A stretch of DNA of 64,000 nucleotides. Source: Gordionus sp. m RMFG-2023 (taxonomy: Eukaryota; Nematomorpha; Gordioida; Chordodea; Parachordodidae). The stretch covers positions 91,766,805 to 91,830,804 of the forward strand of contig NC_088775.1 of NCBI RefSeq assembly GCF_954871325.1. Reading direction: 5' to 3'. Numbering within the stretch: position 1 is the first letter of the stretch; the number at the start of each line of letters is the position of its first letter. The notes under the pieces were generated by a model. The model was given only the letters and a program-made list of their open reading frames with translations. It ran no database searches and was not told where the DNA came from. The translations under genes and the position numbers were made by a program. Positions 63,357-64,000 of this stretch are shown one piece after another.

Positions 63357-63656
63357 TTAATAAAAAATATATATTTAGGTCTTCCGAACCATGGCCAACC
63401 TGCCCCCTATAGACTAACCCAAAGCCAAAGCGAGAGCCATGGGCAATATTTCAACGATCATGGCGGTGTTGGCACAAAAAATAATAGCAACATCGACAGC
63501 CATTACAATTACCAACTTCCCAACAAACATACTTATAACAAATGTCCCTTCGCTACCAATGATATGTATAGATCAAACAGTAAAAAATTAATAAATATAT
63601 GGATGTTAATTAGTAGAACAGCTGGTAGGTTAATTCGCAGTTTTTTTAAAGATTAA
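63357..63656 (+). other. Asn/Gln/His-rich open stretch, no clear start
   Basis: A 100-codon stop-free segment includes NHGQPAPYRLTQSQSE and HGQYFNDHGGVG, followed by NNSNIDSHYNYQ. It is much less A+T-rich than its surroundings until about 63560, after which the composition returns to background. A TTTAG at 63374-63378 could be a splice acceptor for the protein-like part. It could be an exon of a low-complexity host protein or part of a retroelement gag region, like the Asn/Arg-rich part of the fossil at 6830-8520. Confidence 0.35.
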
Positions 63657-63804
63657 AAAAAACAATTGAATTGATTAGGCTCGTTCTCATAAGCGTGAAG
63701 CAAAAAAGTCAGTTAACCCTGGCATAAGCGGATTTTTTTTGGCGTACACTTTTGAGGCTGAGTAAATTAATGATTTTATTTTTTTTAAAACTAATATAGT
63801 CCTC

Positions 63805-64000
63805 ATGAATCATCAGCCGCCAAACCTACCTCTGCCAAATTTCGCTGAAGCGAAACCAAATAATCACTTCCAAACTAACCTCAGAAACGCATCTCGCTAT
63901 AACTGTAACAGCGGCGTTAACCGTAATTCTCCCTACGGCCAACGTATTAACGGCGATAACGATAATAATAATCGCTACTACCAAAATCGTCACCAACAAT
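63805..64000 (+). CDS. Partial Asn-rich reading frame running off the window
   Basis: From an ATG at 63805 the frame is open to the window edge (65 codons); it is stop-free from 63766. The text is rich in Asn, Pro, Gln, Tyr and Arg: PPNLPLPNFAEAKPNNHF, then SPYGQRINGDNDNNNRYY. G+C content is clearly above the local background, which supports real coding origin. Function is unknown. The composition resembles the nucleocapsid-like part of the gypsy fossil at 6830-8520, so retroelement gag is a serious possibility. A low-complexity host RNA-binding protein is the alternative. There is no Cys-rich knuckle in the visible part. Confidence 0.4.
   Translation, partial: MNHQPPNLPLPNFAEAKPNNHFQTNLRNASRYNCNSGVNRNSPYGQRINGDNDNNNRYYQNRHQQ

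Overview
The window is strongly A+T-rich eukaryotic nuclear DNA, with long poly-A/T and poly-C/G runs. I find no intact host gene, no rRNA or tRNA gene, no operon and no CRISPR array. The recognisable content is transposable-element debris: hAT DNA transposons and many short non-autonomous relatives, two non-LTR (LINE) families, and two old Ty3/gypsy fossils. RTE-like LINEs, ZMYM/P52rIPK-type hAT transposases and gypsy elements together point to an invertebrate animal. The sequence alone does not settle the phylum; an A+T-rich cnidarian or hemipteran would fit.

Layout. 1-9 kb holds small inverted-repeat elements, a gypsy pol fossil (+) flanked by two copies of a dispersed repeat, and a gypsy gag-protease fossil (-). 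9.8-10.5 kb is a decayed hAT transposase. 14-29 kb is mostly featureless, but includes a foldback element at about 19.3-20.4 kb and a duplicated segment (18.4-19.2 and 22.7-23.3 kb) that captures a MITE insertion against its empty site. 29.6-37.6 kb is the densest part: a dispersed repeat rich in TTCGC words (two copies), two hAT elements with terminal inverted repeats, a MITE nested in one of them, a BED-finger hAT fragment, and weak candidate host exons on the minus strand. 38.8-40.3 kb is a LINE (+). 42.4-45.6 kb is a direct duplication bracketing an RTE-like LINE (-). 46.6 kb is a long AAAG microsatellite. 50-52 kb has a MITE with a perfect 8-bp target duplication and a second copy of the 38.8-kb LINE type (-), with an internal tandem duplication. 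56.2 kb is a MITE with a GC-rich palindromic core. The last 650 bases are less A+T-rich and carry Asn/Gln/Tyr-rich open reading stretches that run off the window.

Nothing here works together as a pathway. The window reads as an intergenic or intronic desert built by repeated insertion, local duplication and decay. All comparisons were made by eye, so divergence levels and boundaries of old repeats are approximate.
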